A stretch of DNA of 64,000 nt from Nemania diffusa (GCA_038501195.1 JBBPUQ010000010.1:637501-701500), one strand, 5' to 3'; positions 11,237 to 25,100 are shown, counted from the stretch's first letter. The notes: generated by a model from the letters alone, not told the origin. A program made the numbers and translations.

Positions 11237-13018
11237 AGATATAATATAGCTGATTCATCTCAAATCGGAGGGACATTATTTGTTCATGTATTATAGTTGG
11301 TTTGCTTCATAGGCGTTATGTGCCTCTCCACTACTAGTCTGAAAGATGTAGATATATTTGAGCGGTACATTGCATCTTTATTCGCCCAATATATTTCCAC
11401 AAATTTAAGCTACCTTACTTCGTCCGTGTATGTTACGAGCCAGCTCTATGTGTCTGACCCTGGACTGTCCTGATCCCAGCTGGGGGTTACCACAACGCCT
11501 TGTCGCCGGTATCCTAGCACCGGTTGAAGCAGCCACAAGGGTTAGTAGAAGCTGTTGGGCACAAGCGATGGGCTGTTAGTTGGCCTTGTCATTTTGACTA
11601 ATGCCATTGTCATGATTTCACGAAATGTTGCCTACTTTAAAAACAGGGTTTGCGGCCTGAGCCCACCGTTGGGTTTCGGTCACAATAATAGTGTGTAGGT
11701 TCACACAGTCACTTCGAAGATCCGCCAGGGAGGAACAGAGGGTACTAAATTTATGGCCTACCTACCTAAAGCATAGGTAGTAAAGTAAAGATGAGGGGGA
11801 ACACGAGAGGGCTTTTTTTGTAAATGTGTAAATTAATCACCACCATCTACCCCAATTTGAATCCCACTTACTTATAGTTCTTGTTGTATTATCAACAAAT
11901 AGCTAGGTACCTACGAAATAGTTACTAAGGTACCGTAACCTCTATATTGATCACTAGCTTTCTCTATTTATAGTACCTAATATATATATGTAAGAGCTAT
12001 GCGTATACTACTACTCAGTAGTATAGCTTTCAAGGCCTTGGACCCCTACCTGTGGCTTAGTCCTTGCATAAAACAAGGTATTGACGTGACAACATGGCTT
12101 AGGAACTGTTAAATACTTACAATAGTGCTTTTATTTACTCTCTCGCTACCCAGTTACCTGTTACGATGAGAACTCTTTAAGAATTTATATACCTACCTGC
12201 TCTAGATTAGCGTCCCCCCACAATATTTCAAGATGAGACGAAGACGTCTATAATTCTATTCGCTGTCGTCGCGACCATGCATGATGCATACAAGTGGTGC
12301 TCAATGCAGCGAGTCTCTACTCGACAACCAGCTTTGCCTGTTCAGACATGAGACACGGATGTTCTAGAAAGTGGACAGCGCTGTACACGTGTGCACGACC
12401 ACTGTCTTGGTTCCAGCCCCCAAATGATATACCCTGGATGTCAATCTCCCGGTCCGCCCGGTCCAGCCGGTACCAGAACCATAATAACATGATAATTGGC
12501 CGGACTAGATCTTCCACCATAACAGCCTCTGACCTGCTTTGTTAGTGGCATGCTACAGGCTTACATACAGCACGCCTCTGTACGCAGTGCAGTAGAGGCT
12601 TACGTACAGCACATTGGTACCGTACATAGGCGCCGTGGATATTGTACACTAGTCCGTTATAGGCATGGCTTGGCATAACGTACGATCTGACCGTAGCCAC
12701 ACCGAGTCAAGCCACCGAGATTCCTTGTTACCTTTTCGTCCCTTAAAACGAATATAATTAAATGAAATGGGCGATTGCTTCGGACAGCGGTAACATGCGG
12801 CTAGCTACTTGCTAATGCCATAGCTCATAGCTGCTAGCAGAGAGCGTTGTTTTCTTCACACTCTCTTCATGTCTAATGCTTCACTTGACAACGCCTATCG
12901 TTCTCGACGTTCATTTTCTTATCTCTCTATTCATTCAGTCATTCGCTTATCTGATACGTATACATATTCTATCTTCTTGGGAGGATAGTTTTAGCTGCTG
13001 TATATCTCTGGCATCTTC
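11237..13018. other. 1.8-kb intergenic region upstream of the epoxide-hydrolase-like gene
   Basis: No gene is supported. It contains CCTACCTACC / TAGGTAG tracts at about 11756-11785, a region of AT-rich sequence near 11940-12000, and a stretch at 12540-12640 in which a TACAGCAC/TACGTACAGCAC motif recurs. The last 150 bp before the start at 13019 are pyrimidine-rich, as is common for fungal 5' leaders. Confidence 0.4.
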
Positions 13019-14933
13019 ATGGCTACCGAGGCTGAAGAACCTGTTACGACAGGAGAAAATAGTGGTACAGCAGAGGAAGTCAAGCCTTACAGGATCCACG
13101 TTAGTCACTTGTGGCATCCCCAGAAAACATGAGATTGATCGATATACGGTTGGCTAGCTGACGTTTTATATCGTTTGCTTAGGTCACAACTCGATATCTC
13201 AACCTCACTAAGCAGAAACTTGAGATCGCGCGACTACCGCATGAACTTGATGAGCCCAAGTCTGAAGACTGGTGGCAGCCAAAGCCCCAGGTTGAACCTC
13301 TCATCGATTTCTGGTGAGTTACCTGAACCTCTTAGGCACCGTGTGTATATGCCTGTCTTTATACAGTTGATGATGTGCTGTTTCTCATGACCTCCCGATG
13401 AAAAGACAAAACCGCCGAAAACAATATACTAACCTTGGCAGGCTCGAGCAATATCAATGGCGGGAGCAGGAAGAGATTTTGAATCGCCTCCCACAGTTTC
13501 GTACGAGCTTTACTATCCCTCGATCTGAATCACCAATTAGAATTCACTTCATCCATGTGTGCTCACCACGCGCAAACGTGATACCCTTATTATTAATACC
13601 CCCATTCCCCTTTTCAAGCCTCTCCCTAGGTCACTTAATCAAGCTTTTTACTGAGCCGGAAAATGTAAACGATCAAGCTTTCCATCTTGTTATCCCTTCG
13701 CTACCCGGCCTGAGCTTCAGTGATGCACTTCCAACGAACACTCCCGTTATATCGTCTACAGCAGATCTGCTCGATTCCTTGATGAAACGGCTGGGCTACT
13801 CCTTTTACCTCGCGACAAATGCAGGCGCGGGGGCCTCCTCACCAAGTCAGATTGACTATAAACTTGTCGATTGGCTTTCAGCACAATATCCAGACTCGTG
13901 TCTCGGGACCCATCTCATCTCCCCACCATTAACCCAACCGAGACTACAAAAGGCACCCCTAAAATGGGCGAAATGGTCTATCGCCAGTACTTTCAAAACC
14001 TCTGTCTGGGGATACCGCTCAGAGGACATCTCTGCTCTCAAGCAAAGCTCTAAGACGTTGACAACCGCTGCGAAATCTAGGTTTGACGAAATAGGATTCA
14101 CAGAGCCTAACACATTGGCGTACGCGCTCTGTGATTCCCCCACGGGCCTCCTAGTCTTTGTGATGAAGGGCCTCCGCCTCTTCGCACCCCAGAAGGAGTT
14201 CACGCCCACGGAGATCATCAATTTCACACAATTCGCATGGCTTCCTGGCCCGGAGTCCGCCATGCGTTTCTGGGCCTACTGTCTGCGTCATCCAGAAAAT
14301 GCCATCAAGAAGAAGTCTACCGGGAAACCGCGCGTGGCGCTCACGGTATTCCTCGGATGTGAGCCTAACACGGCTGAGAGCAGCAGCAGCGGAAATGCAG
14401 GGACACATGCCGGCGTGTCTGATGGGGCGAGATCCCCGTATTCCTGCCCTAGCTGGGCCAAGCTCCGATACCAGGTTCTATATACTAACCGCGTGGGCGG
14501 AGAGCCCGGGCTCCTCGCTTGGGAACGACCAGAGATCATAGCTACGGGGGTTAGAGGACTTGCGGCCGGGGTGTTGAAGGTCGACAAACGCCTAAAGCCC
14601 TTGGTAAACCCGGAACCGGCACCTCCGGAACAGGTTGCAGTCGATGCGGAGTCCGCAGCTGAGGCCGCTGCTCCCGAAAGACAGCCCCGATCGCCGAAGC
14701 CCTCGGAACCTCAACCGGAACTGCTCGCTCCACCGCCGATTGGGGAGCGGCTGCTACCCATACGGGAAACTAGCGATGACACGAAGGTCGCGAGTGACGA
14801 TAAACTTAATGATAATCTTGCCGCCAAGACCCCGTCGCCTAAACCCGCGACAGCGAGTCCTGTGCAGTCAGGTACATCACCCGCCGCGGCGATCGAGGGA
14901 GAAGGGCTTCGATTACGCGCGGTGGCGGCGTGA
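13019..14933 (+). CDS. Epoxide-hydrolase-like protein with degenerate active site and disordered C-terminal tail
   Basis: Exons 13019-13099, 13183-13313 and 13442-14933 join in frame to 567 residues. The N-terminal part (YRIHVTTRYLNLTKQKL, DWWQPKPQVEPLIDFW, LEQYQWREQEEILNRLPQF) is a clear match to the N-terminal domain of microsomal-type epoxide hydrolases, followed by the alpha/beta-hydrolase fold. The active site does not match: the oxyanion motif HGWPG of the family is PPFPF here (residues ~124-128), and the nucleophile motif GGDWG is NAGAG (197-201) with Gly199 where the Asp should be. The last ~110 residues are Pro/Glu/Ala/Ser-rich and absent from typical members. The frame is open over 1.5 kb, so this is a maintained protein, probably a non-catalytic paralogue, rather than a decaying gene. 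Confidence 0.8.
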
Positions 14934-16282
14934 ACACACGTATAGATGGCGGCCTTGAAAGACACTCGGCGGGCGTACAGAACCGCGAACAACATTAGGC
15001 AGAGCTACTGTGGACAGCTTATCATTCTCACATGGAGAATGTGATACAGCTGTCGGGAATAATTAGGGAGTGCCATGCTACACAAAAAGCCTTCTAGACT
15101 AGTTCCCTTAATGATACCAACCGATGAAAGGCCCCTCATGAATAAATATGAATTCTAGGGTAAACACGCCGACCAACTGACCTAGTTACTAACTGATAAA
15201 TGTGACTATGACTAAATCTTGCTGCAAACCGCATGATACCAACAACACTTGGTCCACCGTACCCAATTCCCCGTAGTCTTCTATTTAAGTTGAAAGCCAA
15301 AATTGCGCTTTAATCTACTCAGCTCAACTACCTAGATATCCCACTCCTGACGCCCGAAGCTGATGTTTGTAGACCCAAGAATATATACTCCTTTCTCTTC
15401 CTTGTCTGAGAAGATGGCTGCGATGTTTGTTGCTTCGATCTTGAGATAGCATTTGTTTGGTACAACCTAAATCTTTATAACACGCTAGTAGTCACGATAT
15501 TTTGACAACTTCCAACCAATTCATATTTCAGATATGAAATTCCCTTCGGCAACACCATTAACGTAATTTGAGTAACTAATGTAAACTAATGTTTTGCCAA
15601 ACTCACATATTTCGCATGTACTGTCGGTATCATACCCAATTAAAGCCTAGTTATTTAGTTTGAAACACCCTTATGATTGTGACAACAACACCCTTGTCTT
15701 CTGATAATGTCAATCAGATCAACATACGCTGCAGGTACTTGTTTTCTGACCGCATTTCCTTGGCCTACTACGTGGTGAGAGCAGCTAGGGGTAGGCCCAT
15801 GCATAGCTTAGGCGTGTCAATTCTCATAGCTCAAACTAGTCAGCAGGCGGTGAAACCTCAAAATGGGTTTGTAATTATTATATCGTTCATTTTATTAGTG
15901 TCGTCTATAGAATCTTTCAGTCGCTCGCAGCCGAGGCGGGTCTCGAAGCTGCTTTTACTCATTCGTGATGTGACATGGCGAGACACGACCCTCGCAACCC
16001 TATGATGCCTCCATATGCTTTAATCATCATTCGACCATCCAAACTCCAGTCAGTGCACTCCCCGTTACCCGTATATTTACAAATGTAGCCGCCGGGTTTT
16101 CCCCAACCAACTACCCGTCACGTTCTCCGTTGTCGATTACCTCGTTCCCGGTGATAATGTCACTAATACAATGGTTGAACGGTGTCAGAAAGAGCCTACT
16201 GGAGGCTAGAAAGTAGTATAGTAGGCGAGAATCGCACTGATTCCCACTTGTCTAGTCCACATTGGCGAGCAACACTGGGCGT
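14934..16282. other. Convergent intergenic region between the epoxide-hydrolase-like gene and ELO
   Basis: A 1.35-kb stretch of AT-rich sequence that must hold both 3' ends. Nothing in it has a supported reading frame. Confidence 0.4.
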
Positions 16283-17503
16283 TTAAGCTCTGCGAGAGCG
16301 AGGCGTGGCACCGTTGGCCTTTTTGGAGCCAGTAGTCATCGCCAGGCCATTCTGGGAGGTGCTCGCAACAACATGGGGGTCGGGCAGAGGGGCCTGGGAC
16401 ATGCGGCGTAGCGTCTTGCGCGAGCTGGGCGCCTTGCGATCCTTCTTGTAAGTGGCGAAATAAAAGGAAATGAAGAGGACCAAGTAGGAGGTGAGCGTGC
16501 CAATGCCAGCGAAGGCAGCGTATTCCTCGCCAGCGCATTTTCCAGCATTTGGCATCCATTGGAAGTAGGTAGACGTGAAGTAAGTGTAAGACGCGAAGTA
16601 GACGAAGCCTAATGACTGGTTAGCAAATCTCATTGCCACTCTGGCGCTATTGTAGGGGCGTGCTAAACGTACCAAGATCAATGACAAACTGGATGATCTG
16701 GAGACGCGTGATCCACTCCTTCCACCAGATCTTGACGCCCCTAGCACTCTGGAAGTAGTACCAGTACATGACGACGTGAACGGTCAAGTTGAGAGTAATG
16801 ACAACCCATGAGACCGAGGTTGAGCCGACGAGTTGGGTGTAGCAGAGGAAAGCGGTGGCACCGTGGTGGTAGCAATGAAGGAAGGCTGTGTAACTCAGCG
16901 TCAGCATGCAGCAACGTTGCGGAGCTGTTGGGGGGCTTCAACTTACTCAATGGCTTCTTCTTCAGGAACAAGAACACCGTGTCCAGGAACTCGAGGTATT
17001 TAGTTAGGTAGTTGAGCTAAATGTCGTGTTAGCAGATTTGACCAGGACTAGCGGTGTCCAACGGAGGGCTCTAAACATACATAGTACAAGACGACCAGAG
17101 GCTGGGTCCAACCGCCTTCAGAGTCGCAGATAGCGTAGAAGAGACCATGTCGGGCAACGGTGGGGATGAGCTGCTCGAGGAAGAGAACGAGGAGGATGGC
17201 GCTGACCGAGGTCAGGATAAAATTGTGAATTAAGAATAGCGTTTTGAGCTTGAAAGGCTCTCGATTGCGCATCCACTCGCGACCGCCAAAGATGATGGAG
17301 TAGTAAACGACGCTGAAGATGAGCGATTCTTTGAGCGTCGACAACGGCGTCTTGCCGGCGACGAATCTGAAGTCATCGGCAGGATACCCGGCAACGACCT
17401 CGAAAGCCTTGCTGAAGTAGGGCCAGATAGGCACACCGAATGGCCTGTCGAGAGTAGGGACGGGGAGAGAATCCCACAACGCAGCGGGAGCCGGGGAGGC
17501 CAT
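16283..17503 (-). CDS. ELO/GNS1/SUR4-family very-long-chain fatty acid elongase (3-ketoacyl-CoA synthase)
   Basis: Condensing enzyme of the endoplasmic reticulum that extends fatty acyl-CoA with malonyl-CoA; the resulting very long chains feed sphingolipid synthesis. Exons 17503-17081, 17016-16947, 16885-16673 and 16608-16283 give 343 residues. The catalytic histidine box reads [12 protein letters not shown], complete only when intron 2 is removed; [20 protein letters not shown] before it and [14 protein letters not shown] after it are hallmark ELO segments. Six or seven hydrophobic segments are visible. The C-terminus is basic ([15 protein letters not shown] ... [13 protein letters not shown]), which could act as an ER retention signal. 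The 5' region upstream of the start is over 2 kb. Closest in style to yeast Elo2/Elo3. Confidence 0.93.
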
Positions 17504-19893
17504 TATGATACGCGACGTATCGTGTGTCGGGTTGGTGTTTGTGGTAGTCGGTCAGGAGAGAATTATGGTCGCGTGTGTTGTTGTTGTTGTGGGGTTTTTG
17601 CGTAAGACAGAAAAAGCGACGAGAGTCGAGAGTGAGTGAATGTCCAGGTAGTAGATAAGGAAAATAAGTAATTGGAGATGAAGGAGTGACAAGAAGATCG
17701 GCAAGAAAAAACCGGACAATTATAAAAAGGAACCACTACGGCGCATTGATCTACCCGGGAGAGAAGAAGCAAAGAAACCACGGGAGTCGTGTGAAGAAAG
17801 TTTAAAACCAAATTCAAGTCCGACGATCGAATAGGGAGGCAGGGGGTCATTAAATCACCATCAAAAGGGGAAAGCCCATACCAGGTTTTTTTTTCTTCGT
17901 TATGCGTACGTAGTATGCTGTCTCCATCGTCTCCATTCGAGAGGCATTCGGGGAACCCCTGCCTACTGACTCTCGGACCCCTCGGCACGGAATTTGGAGC
18001 ACGAGCCACTAGAAATCCGCGCACGCATAGGGAATATTGTACGCTACCAACACTTCTCTAACCTAGGTAGGTAGGTACCGAGGGTAGTTGTGTTCTGTAA
18101 AGAATACACCGCCTACAGTGCATTCGACAACTATTTAGTCTTGTAGAAAACAGTGTTTCTACTGTGCGTATCGCAAGAAGAATACGTGACCTCTTTGCGC
18201 CCCTTACTACTGCATAAGTACTAAGGTTGGTAATTAAAGTTGTGTACCAATCCAATCGCTCGAATTGACGAGTCGGTCTTGAAGGGCAGCCCTTATAAAG
18301 CGAAAAGAGTCGGTCTACAAAATATCCGGATAACTATCCATCTAAAGGCCTGCCATTGCCGAGGTAGCACATGGAACTACCTTACTTACTGTGTAGCAAC
18401 TTGGTACTCTTTAGTATAAAATCTATTCGCTTTCAGACTCTAGCCATAATCACCAGCAACCTCGCCTCTGTTCGCTATGGTAAAACATACAACGGTAGTT
18501 AGTCAATTCGTGTGGGGTTTATTGATATTTGATATCTACTTATGTTTCGGCATCTTACATCACTTTTAACATTCGAAGCTGACACTACGCAGAATTTCAA
18601 GGTTCAGGCACTACTACGACAGGACGTTTATATTTCCAATGCCAAATACGGATATGGAAAGGCTATGCGTAGGTGAGGCTTGAGGTGCTGTGACTTAGCG
18701 CATCTATCAACTAGTCTACCGCAGAGCTTGACGGATTCGACGGCTACTAACCCTGAGTGGTGTGGGCAATTTCCTGAGTTTCGACTACGGGTATCGTATA
18801 GATCTCCCTCGAGGGACGAGTTTCTGCGAGGCCAGCTTTGAGTTACAACCCGGGATGAAGGGAAATAAAGATCGAAAACAAAGCCATTGACAAGGCAAAG
18901 TATAAACTAAGCTTCTTCGCTACATGCAAAACCCGATAGGCAGCGCCAAGAGCTGTAGATATTCGATAATGCGCAGTTGGACTCTGCTATATGGCAATTC
19001 TAAGGTTTATTACAGAATAAGTGACCCGCTGACATTCTCGGAGATGAATAGTCTACCTATAAGCATTGACGATTGAGCTTTCCCCGCTCATGATATCCGA
19101 GGTATATACTTGATAAGTAGGTAGTGTACCTAGTTGGGGTGGATTATATGTATGTACGATTTAAACTTTAAACCTCCTACCTACTTATATGCATTTGGTT
19201 GTGATAGAACAGGTATACTGCGCATAGCGCTTTATAGTTCAACTTTCGTCGATGCTACCTACTAATACTAGATAGATGAGGTTTGTAGATATTGCACGTT
19301 ATTATTGGTAGATATAGAGCTTGTGTAGCGACGTTTAACTCCCGATACTGGGTATACATGTGCTACTATATGCTGGGATGAGAGGTAAGAACCTCAGCTC
19401 TTTAATAAGAATGACGCAGAGATCTGAGGCTGGTTGAACGCTCTCCAACGCTGAGACCACCTCGAGCCACAGCCTGTGTTCTCTATGCGTACCTCCTAGG
19501 ACCTACGCAATTACTGCGTACAGAATAGGTAGTACCTATTATAAGCCCATAGGCAGGTGGTTTAGGGGAGCTGAGCGGACTCGGTTACATCCCAGTCACG
19601 ACTCGCCAGTCATAATGCAAAACCCCCCACAGAAACCCACATTACCGTGCGTCGGGCACCAATCAGCGATAGCGATTTCGTGAGCGACTTCTGCAGTTCT
19701 CTTCTGCCACTCGGCCACTCTGCCACTGTCAGCCGAATCATTCGATGGGTGGGAGAATTTATTACACTACTCAATCCGAATCCGATATCACCACCACCGC
19801 TCTCACCTTCACCCATTAGCTCGCCGACCGCCAGCCGCCCACTACCAGTAACTCTCCGCTCTACCACTGCCTTCTGCAGCACCCGGCATCGAC
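17504..19893. other. 2.4-kb divergent intergenic region between ELO and COX6
   Basis: No gene is supported. It contains a TAGGTAGGTAGG tract at 18062-18078 and others near 19110-19190. An ATG at 18478 opens a 30-codon reading frame with a hydrophobic stretch (FVWGLLIFDIYLCFGIL); it is preceded by a pyrimidine-rich leader-like stretch but is too short to call. The 330 bp before COX6 hold a pyrimidine-rich leader. Confidence 0.4.
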
Positions 19894-20765
19894 ATGTCTT
19901 CAGCCTCTCTCCTCCGCGTCGCCGTCCGCGGCCCTACTCAGACCTTTTTCCGCGCATACCGTCCTGTCGCTCCCTCTCGGGCCAGCGCAGCCGTCGTCCC
20001 TGGCATGATTGCCGGCTCTACACTCAACTTCAGCACCACTACCCCCCGCCAAAGCGAGCACGCTGAAGAGACGTTCGAGGAGTTTACCGCCAGGTAAGAA
20101 ACACCATTTTCATGTGCGCCAGAGCACCGCCAGACAGCCCAAACAAAACCAACCAACCAACCAACGTCGGGATATTTCGGCTAGCAGACAAGCTGTAGCA
20201 CCCGTTATCTCGGACCTTGTCTCGAAGCTGCCGCACCGGCCAATTATGCTCGCGAGCATTTAAAAATATCAGTTAGAAGCTAACCGAAGCTTCGCTATAG
20301 ATACGAGAAGGAATTCGACAGCGTGCAGGATGTTTTTGAGCTCCAGGTTCGTCATCTCTCTTCCGATGTATTGCACAAATACCTACCCACAACTCCACAT
20401 GCACTCCTCCCGACCCAATTGCATCACGGATGATTCAATAAACCCAAACAAAGTCTTCACCTACACAGACATCTATAAACAAATTGCCCGTACCAAATGA
20501 TTGGCTTGCTTACCTTTACAAACAGCGCAACCTAAATAACGCTTTCGCCTACGATCTCGTCCCCTCTCCCTCTGTCCTCCAGGCCGCCCTCAAGGCCGCG
20601 AGAAGGGTCAACGACTTCCCCACCGCTGTCCGTGTCTTCGAGGGCGTGAAGGCTAAGGTCGAGAATAACGGCCAATACGAACAGTACCTCGCCGAGCTAA
20701 AGCCTCTGCGCGAGGAGTTTGGCATTGTGCTGAAGGAGGAGTTGTATCCCGAGGAGGCCAAATAG
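19894..20765 (+). CDS. COX6: Cytochrome c oxidase subunit 6 (mammalian subunit Va)
   Basis: Nuclear-encoded subunit of respiratory complex IV on the matrix side of the inner mitochondrial membrane. Exons 19894-20093, 20301-20346 and 20526-20765 give 161 residues. The first ~50 residues (MSSASLLRVAVRGPTQTFFR ...) form an Arg/Ser-rich presequence ending near the STTTPRQSEHAEE segment. The mature part, TFEEFTARYEKEFDSVQDVFELQ, RNLNNAFAYDLVPSPSVLQA and ARRVNDFPTAVRVFEGVKAK, is the COX5A/Cox6 signature, built from all three exons. The middle exon is only 46 bp. It converges on the chromodomain gene, with 1.4 kb between. Confidence 0.94.
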
Positions 20766-22178
20766 ATATGTTTTCTGTTTAATCGCCTCCGCTACGACCG
20801 AGCGCCCGAACCTCCATTGACAGAACCTGGGTTGATCCTTTCGAGCAAGGAAAACGGCTGGACCGCCTAGGCTTTCAATCCCGTGACTGGGAGATCAATT
20901 CAAGTGGAGCGAGCTACTTGGGAGGAAACGAGGAAGCCCTTGGATGGGCTTTGGTGTCTCTTTTGGATGCCGCAAACCCAACCACGTGTATATGTCTACC
21001 ACTATAAACAACCTTTACCATCCAACCTTAGAGATTTGACTGTTTCTTCCCCAACGGCAAAGAGAAGGAAAACTAATAAGTCTACCAACAGCACAGACTG
21101 CATGTGGGTCAAGATAGAGGCAAGACAGATTGTGTTTTCTTTTGTTCATGTAAAGCATCGTCATTCAATCTAAGACCCTATCACCGCTATCCTGCGAGAG
21201 AGTGAGCATACTTAGTGAGGTGCATTATGTCTACGTGATTAAGACCCAAATAGTAGACCTTAATGCCACTAGAATACTCAGATGCACTTTTTAGCGGTGA
21301 TGAGCCACATGAAAGCAAACTGGGAGAAGAACATGGCAAGATATGGATAGACATGTGTACCACAGTGATCCTAACCAGGATGGGGGTCTATGTACTTAAT
21401 AAATAAAATACAACCGAATTCTACCAGCGACGCCCCCGCCCAGCCTTCGTTCTACTCCCTGATAACCGACCGACCTCTCACTGTCTCTCCTAGGTATTAG
21501 GCAAAGATGACTTGTGTACAGGCCGCGTGCTATGCATTTTATGGCGCGCGTGCACTAGTACACAAGTTCCTACCAAGAAACAGAGGCGGAAATGAAGGAA
21601 ATCACTCGTCTTCGTCAATATCTCATTCCCATGTTTCATTCGTATGCATGCATGCTGCTTCTCTCCCTTGCGTCTTGCGTCCCTATCTTAGATGTGAAAG
21701 GCACGGTGCCCAAGTATTGCAGGTATTGCGAGGCCGAAGAGTATATGCTAGAGAAAGAGAAGGGTTGGCCTGGAGAAGGAGGTGCCCAAGTGCGGCGCTC
21801 TTGTCCGTCTGCCTGTTTGTTCTGTCAAGGCAATGATGCTGCTAGCTCTCATGCTATTGACGAAACAAAATTTGAGTTGCGCGGGCAGCTTGCTGTTAGG
21901 TGTTTCTAAGCATACAGCGAGCAAAGTATTGGTCATCATTGATAACAGCCAAATCATCGTTGGGTATCAAGACAGCTAAGTAAAGCAGGTGGATGAGATA
22001 GCCATGGTGTTCAACTCGAGTAATAGCTGATGCCTGCTCTGTATAAACAGAGTCGAACATCCATCTCGCTCAAGGGATAGAGCATACCATTAGGTGAGTG
22101 CTGAGTGATTAACAGCAGTTCTTTAGTAAAACATGCTAACCCAGTTTTATAATAACCGTCTATCCATTTAGGTCGTCT
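20766..22178. other. Convergent intergenic region between COX6 and the chromodomain gene
   Basis: This 1.4-kb stretch lies between two stops. A reading frame at 21592-21909 (105 residues) has a hydrophobic leader-like segment and several Cys residues but no other support; see findings. Otherwise I see nothing. Confidence 0.4.
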
Positions 22179-25100
22179 TTAGAACCTCTGATCACGCAAG
22201 TACGCAAACCTGTTGGCCCCTGGCCCCTGGTTGAACAGTGCCGCGTTTTGGACACCGTTCCCGGAACCAACTGGTCCGTCAAAGAGAGCCGTAGGTGGTT
22301 GAGGACTAGTCCCCCGACTGCTACTCGGCCCTCCCATCGCACTTGGACCTCGGGTGCCGTTTCGTGGGCTCATGACGCCTAAAGAGCTCAGTCTCGGACT
22401 ACGGGGTACACTAGACTGCCGAGTCTCTCTGCGTCCATTCTTGTGCGCTTTTAGCTCTTCTTTGACTCGGTTGAGTTCTACTTCGCGTTCACGGCCTATG
22501 GCCTTCTGCTCTTTCACCCGTTGAGCGAGTTCCCGGACCTCGTTGCGGCTTTGGACCTTGTTAACTTCGACGATGTTTTCATCAGCTTTGCGTCGCAGCC
22601 CCTGTATTTCCTTTTCGTAGGTTCGGTTCTCAGCTGCTAATTCAGTAGCACGCTGAGACGCTCGATCGTATAAATTCTTGCTGTAATCTTGGTCGCTTTG
22701 CAGCACAACCAATCTCTTCTCTAAGCGCTGGACTTCTGCTTTAGCTGTAGTAAAGTTCTTTTCCAACTCTGCCATTTTGATGAGGTCGGGGTTAGATGAG
22801 TGGAGGAGAGCATCATTAGCCTCAGCTAGCTTTCTTTCAAGTTCCGTCCGTGTTGCCTTTAACGTGGCGATCTCTGCTCGACAGGAGTCGAGGCTTGTAC
22901 CTAGCACCGAAGCTTGCTCTTGAGCAGTTCTGCAATCAGCTTCAAATATGCCACGCTCTTCTAAGGCATCCATGTATCTTGTCTGGATTTTATTGATGGA
23001 GGCCGCGTAATTGGTAACCTCCTTTTGTGCTCTGTCGCTGAGTTGCCGAAACTCGTTTTCTCGAGCTCTGCTTTCTTTGAGTTTAGACTCTAATTCGGCG
23101 AACTGTACAATGTCATTAACAAGATCTAAGGACTGTCCTATTGTAGGGAATACTAACTTTCTCGGCCATCATCTGGAGCTTGTCAATTGACACTACAATG
23201 GTAGCCTTCTCCGATCCTTGAGCGATATTATCCCCAAGTAGGTTCCGCATAGCGTCGCTAATATGGCTTAAAGAGGTTATCACTTGTGGTTGGAACATCT
23301 TCGGTCTCTTCCGTAGACTCTCGTCGCTGTCCTCATCCATCTAATTCTCGTTAGTATCTTACAAGACCAGTACACCAATCGACTCACGTGAGATCGTTTC
23401 CGGTTACTAGGGTACTGGTCAGGGCCTAGACCTTGGACACTAGGCTGGGTCGTTTCGATTTGGGAGCTCGCCGCATATAGGTCGTCAAAGATCTCGGTTG
23501 GTACCGTTTGGGGCTCCCAGTAAAATTCATCCTCGTCTTCCTCAGGCATCTGAATACGCCTCGCAAACTTCTCGGCAATAGAGAACAGTGATTCTGAAAT
23601 ATCCGGCTCCTCGACATATCGCATCGCTTTCGCTAGTGCCAGCATAAGAACGTTTTTTCGCTCCAAGGGTTGTAGATTTTCCATGATACGCATGTTAATA
23701 TGTTGTATAGAGGTGATATTAACGAGTGCCAATAGAATTGGAGGAGGTTTCTGGTCTATCGAAGACACTAATTCCTGTCGAAAAGTATGGTCGAAAGCAA
23801 TAACAACGTCAACATCTGTGGGAATTAAGGACTTATCATCGGAGGTAGAGGAGAGAGCAACACTTAATGGGTGTTTAGCGTCTCCTGCACTAACGACCTC
23901 CTGACCCGATCGGATATAGTGGTAGCCTTCGCTTTGTATTACATGGTCAAGAAGATCCATCAACTTGCCTGGGCGGGCAAGTATTAGGATTTTCTTATCC
24001 GAGTTTAAACCCTGTAGACGATCGAATAACTCGGCTACAAAGGAAAACTTCGCATTTGTACCAATGACATGCTTCGCAATCTGTTCTGGTGACATAGACG
24101 CAAGACTGCTGAGGAACGGAGGGAAGTCGCATATATCGAAAAGACGAGAGAACATAATGTCGAGTTTCTCGACGAGATCTTTCCGTGGTTTTTCATGCGG
24201 GTAAACCCGGAACGAAGCATTATACTCGTTCATTAAGTCTTCGTTCTCACGGATTATGTCGTTGTATTGCGGTCGGCTACTTGTTTGGAAGGGGAGTGTG
24301 ACGAGATACTCGCAAGGGCCAGTCGGTACGTGAGGTAAGAGGCTTCGTGGGTAATCTATCTGCATCTCATCTTCGTCTGAGTTGGTTGATCTAGGGGGCG
24401 CGGAGGGAAAACCATCGTCGGTCGCAATTGAGGGGCTAGCTTCTACGTCACTCTCGATGGAAAGTGTTAGAGCGGACGGGTCTAAAGTCTCTGGCTGCTC
24501 TACTTGAGGCGCACTTTGTGATACTAGTGATGAAGGATCTATCGGCATATGCTGACGTGAAGGAATAGGGCCGATATGAGCTTGCGCTGACTCGAATGAT
24601 AGCCCAGTTGGGGTCTGCGTTATTTCAGACGAAAGTGGAAGCATTGGCGATATTAATGGAGCAGGTATGTCGGCTGCCGAAGACTTCCCACTGTCGACAT
24701 GAGTTTCGGCTTGAGGCCCAGAGTTAGGGGCAGCATAAGGGGAATTAGCTAACGGTAGCGGGGATGCTGCTGCTATTGCTGCCGCTGTCGCTACTGTTAC
24801 TGTTACTGGTGATGCTGATCTCGCTGAGGAAGACTCGTTGAAATAACCTTCCCGGAAACGCCTCAGCTTTTCCTTCGCCGATAGAGGCGCCTCAGCCGCA
24901 GATGTGCGATCCATATCAGTAGGCGTGACGGATCTATGGGTATTCGATATATCAACTATTACCGGCTGTAGCTCTTGAGGTGGCGCAGCGGGCAATGCGA
25001 GTTCGTGCCCTTTAGAAACGGCAGATATTCTTATATTATCGTTCGACTCGCTGAGAGCTTGACTCGAATCCTGGGAGTCTCCCTGCTCTCCACTTTCCCT

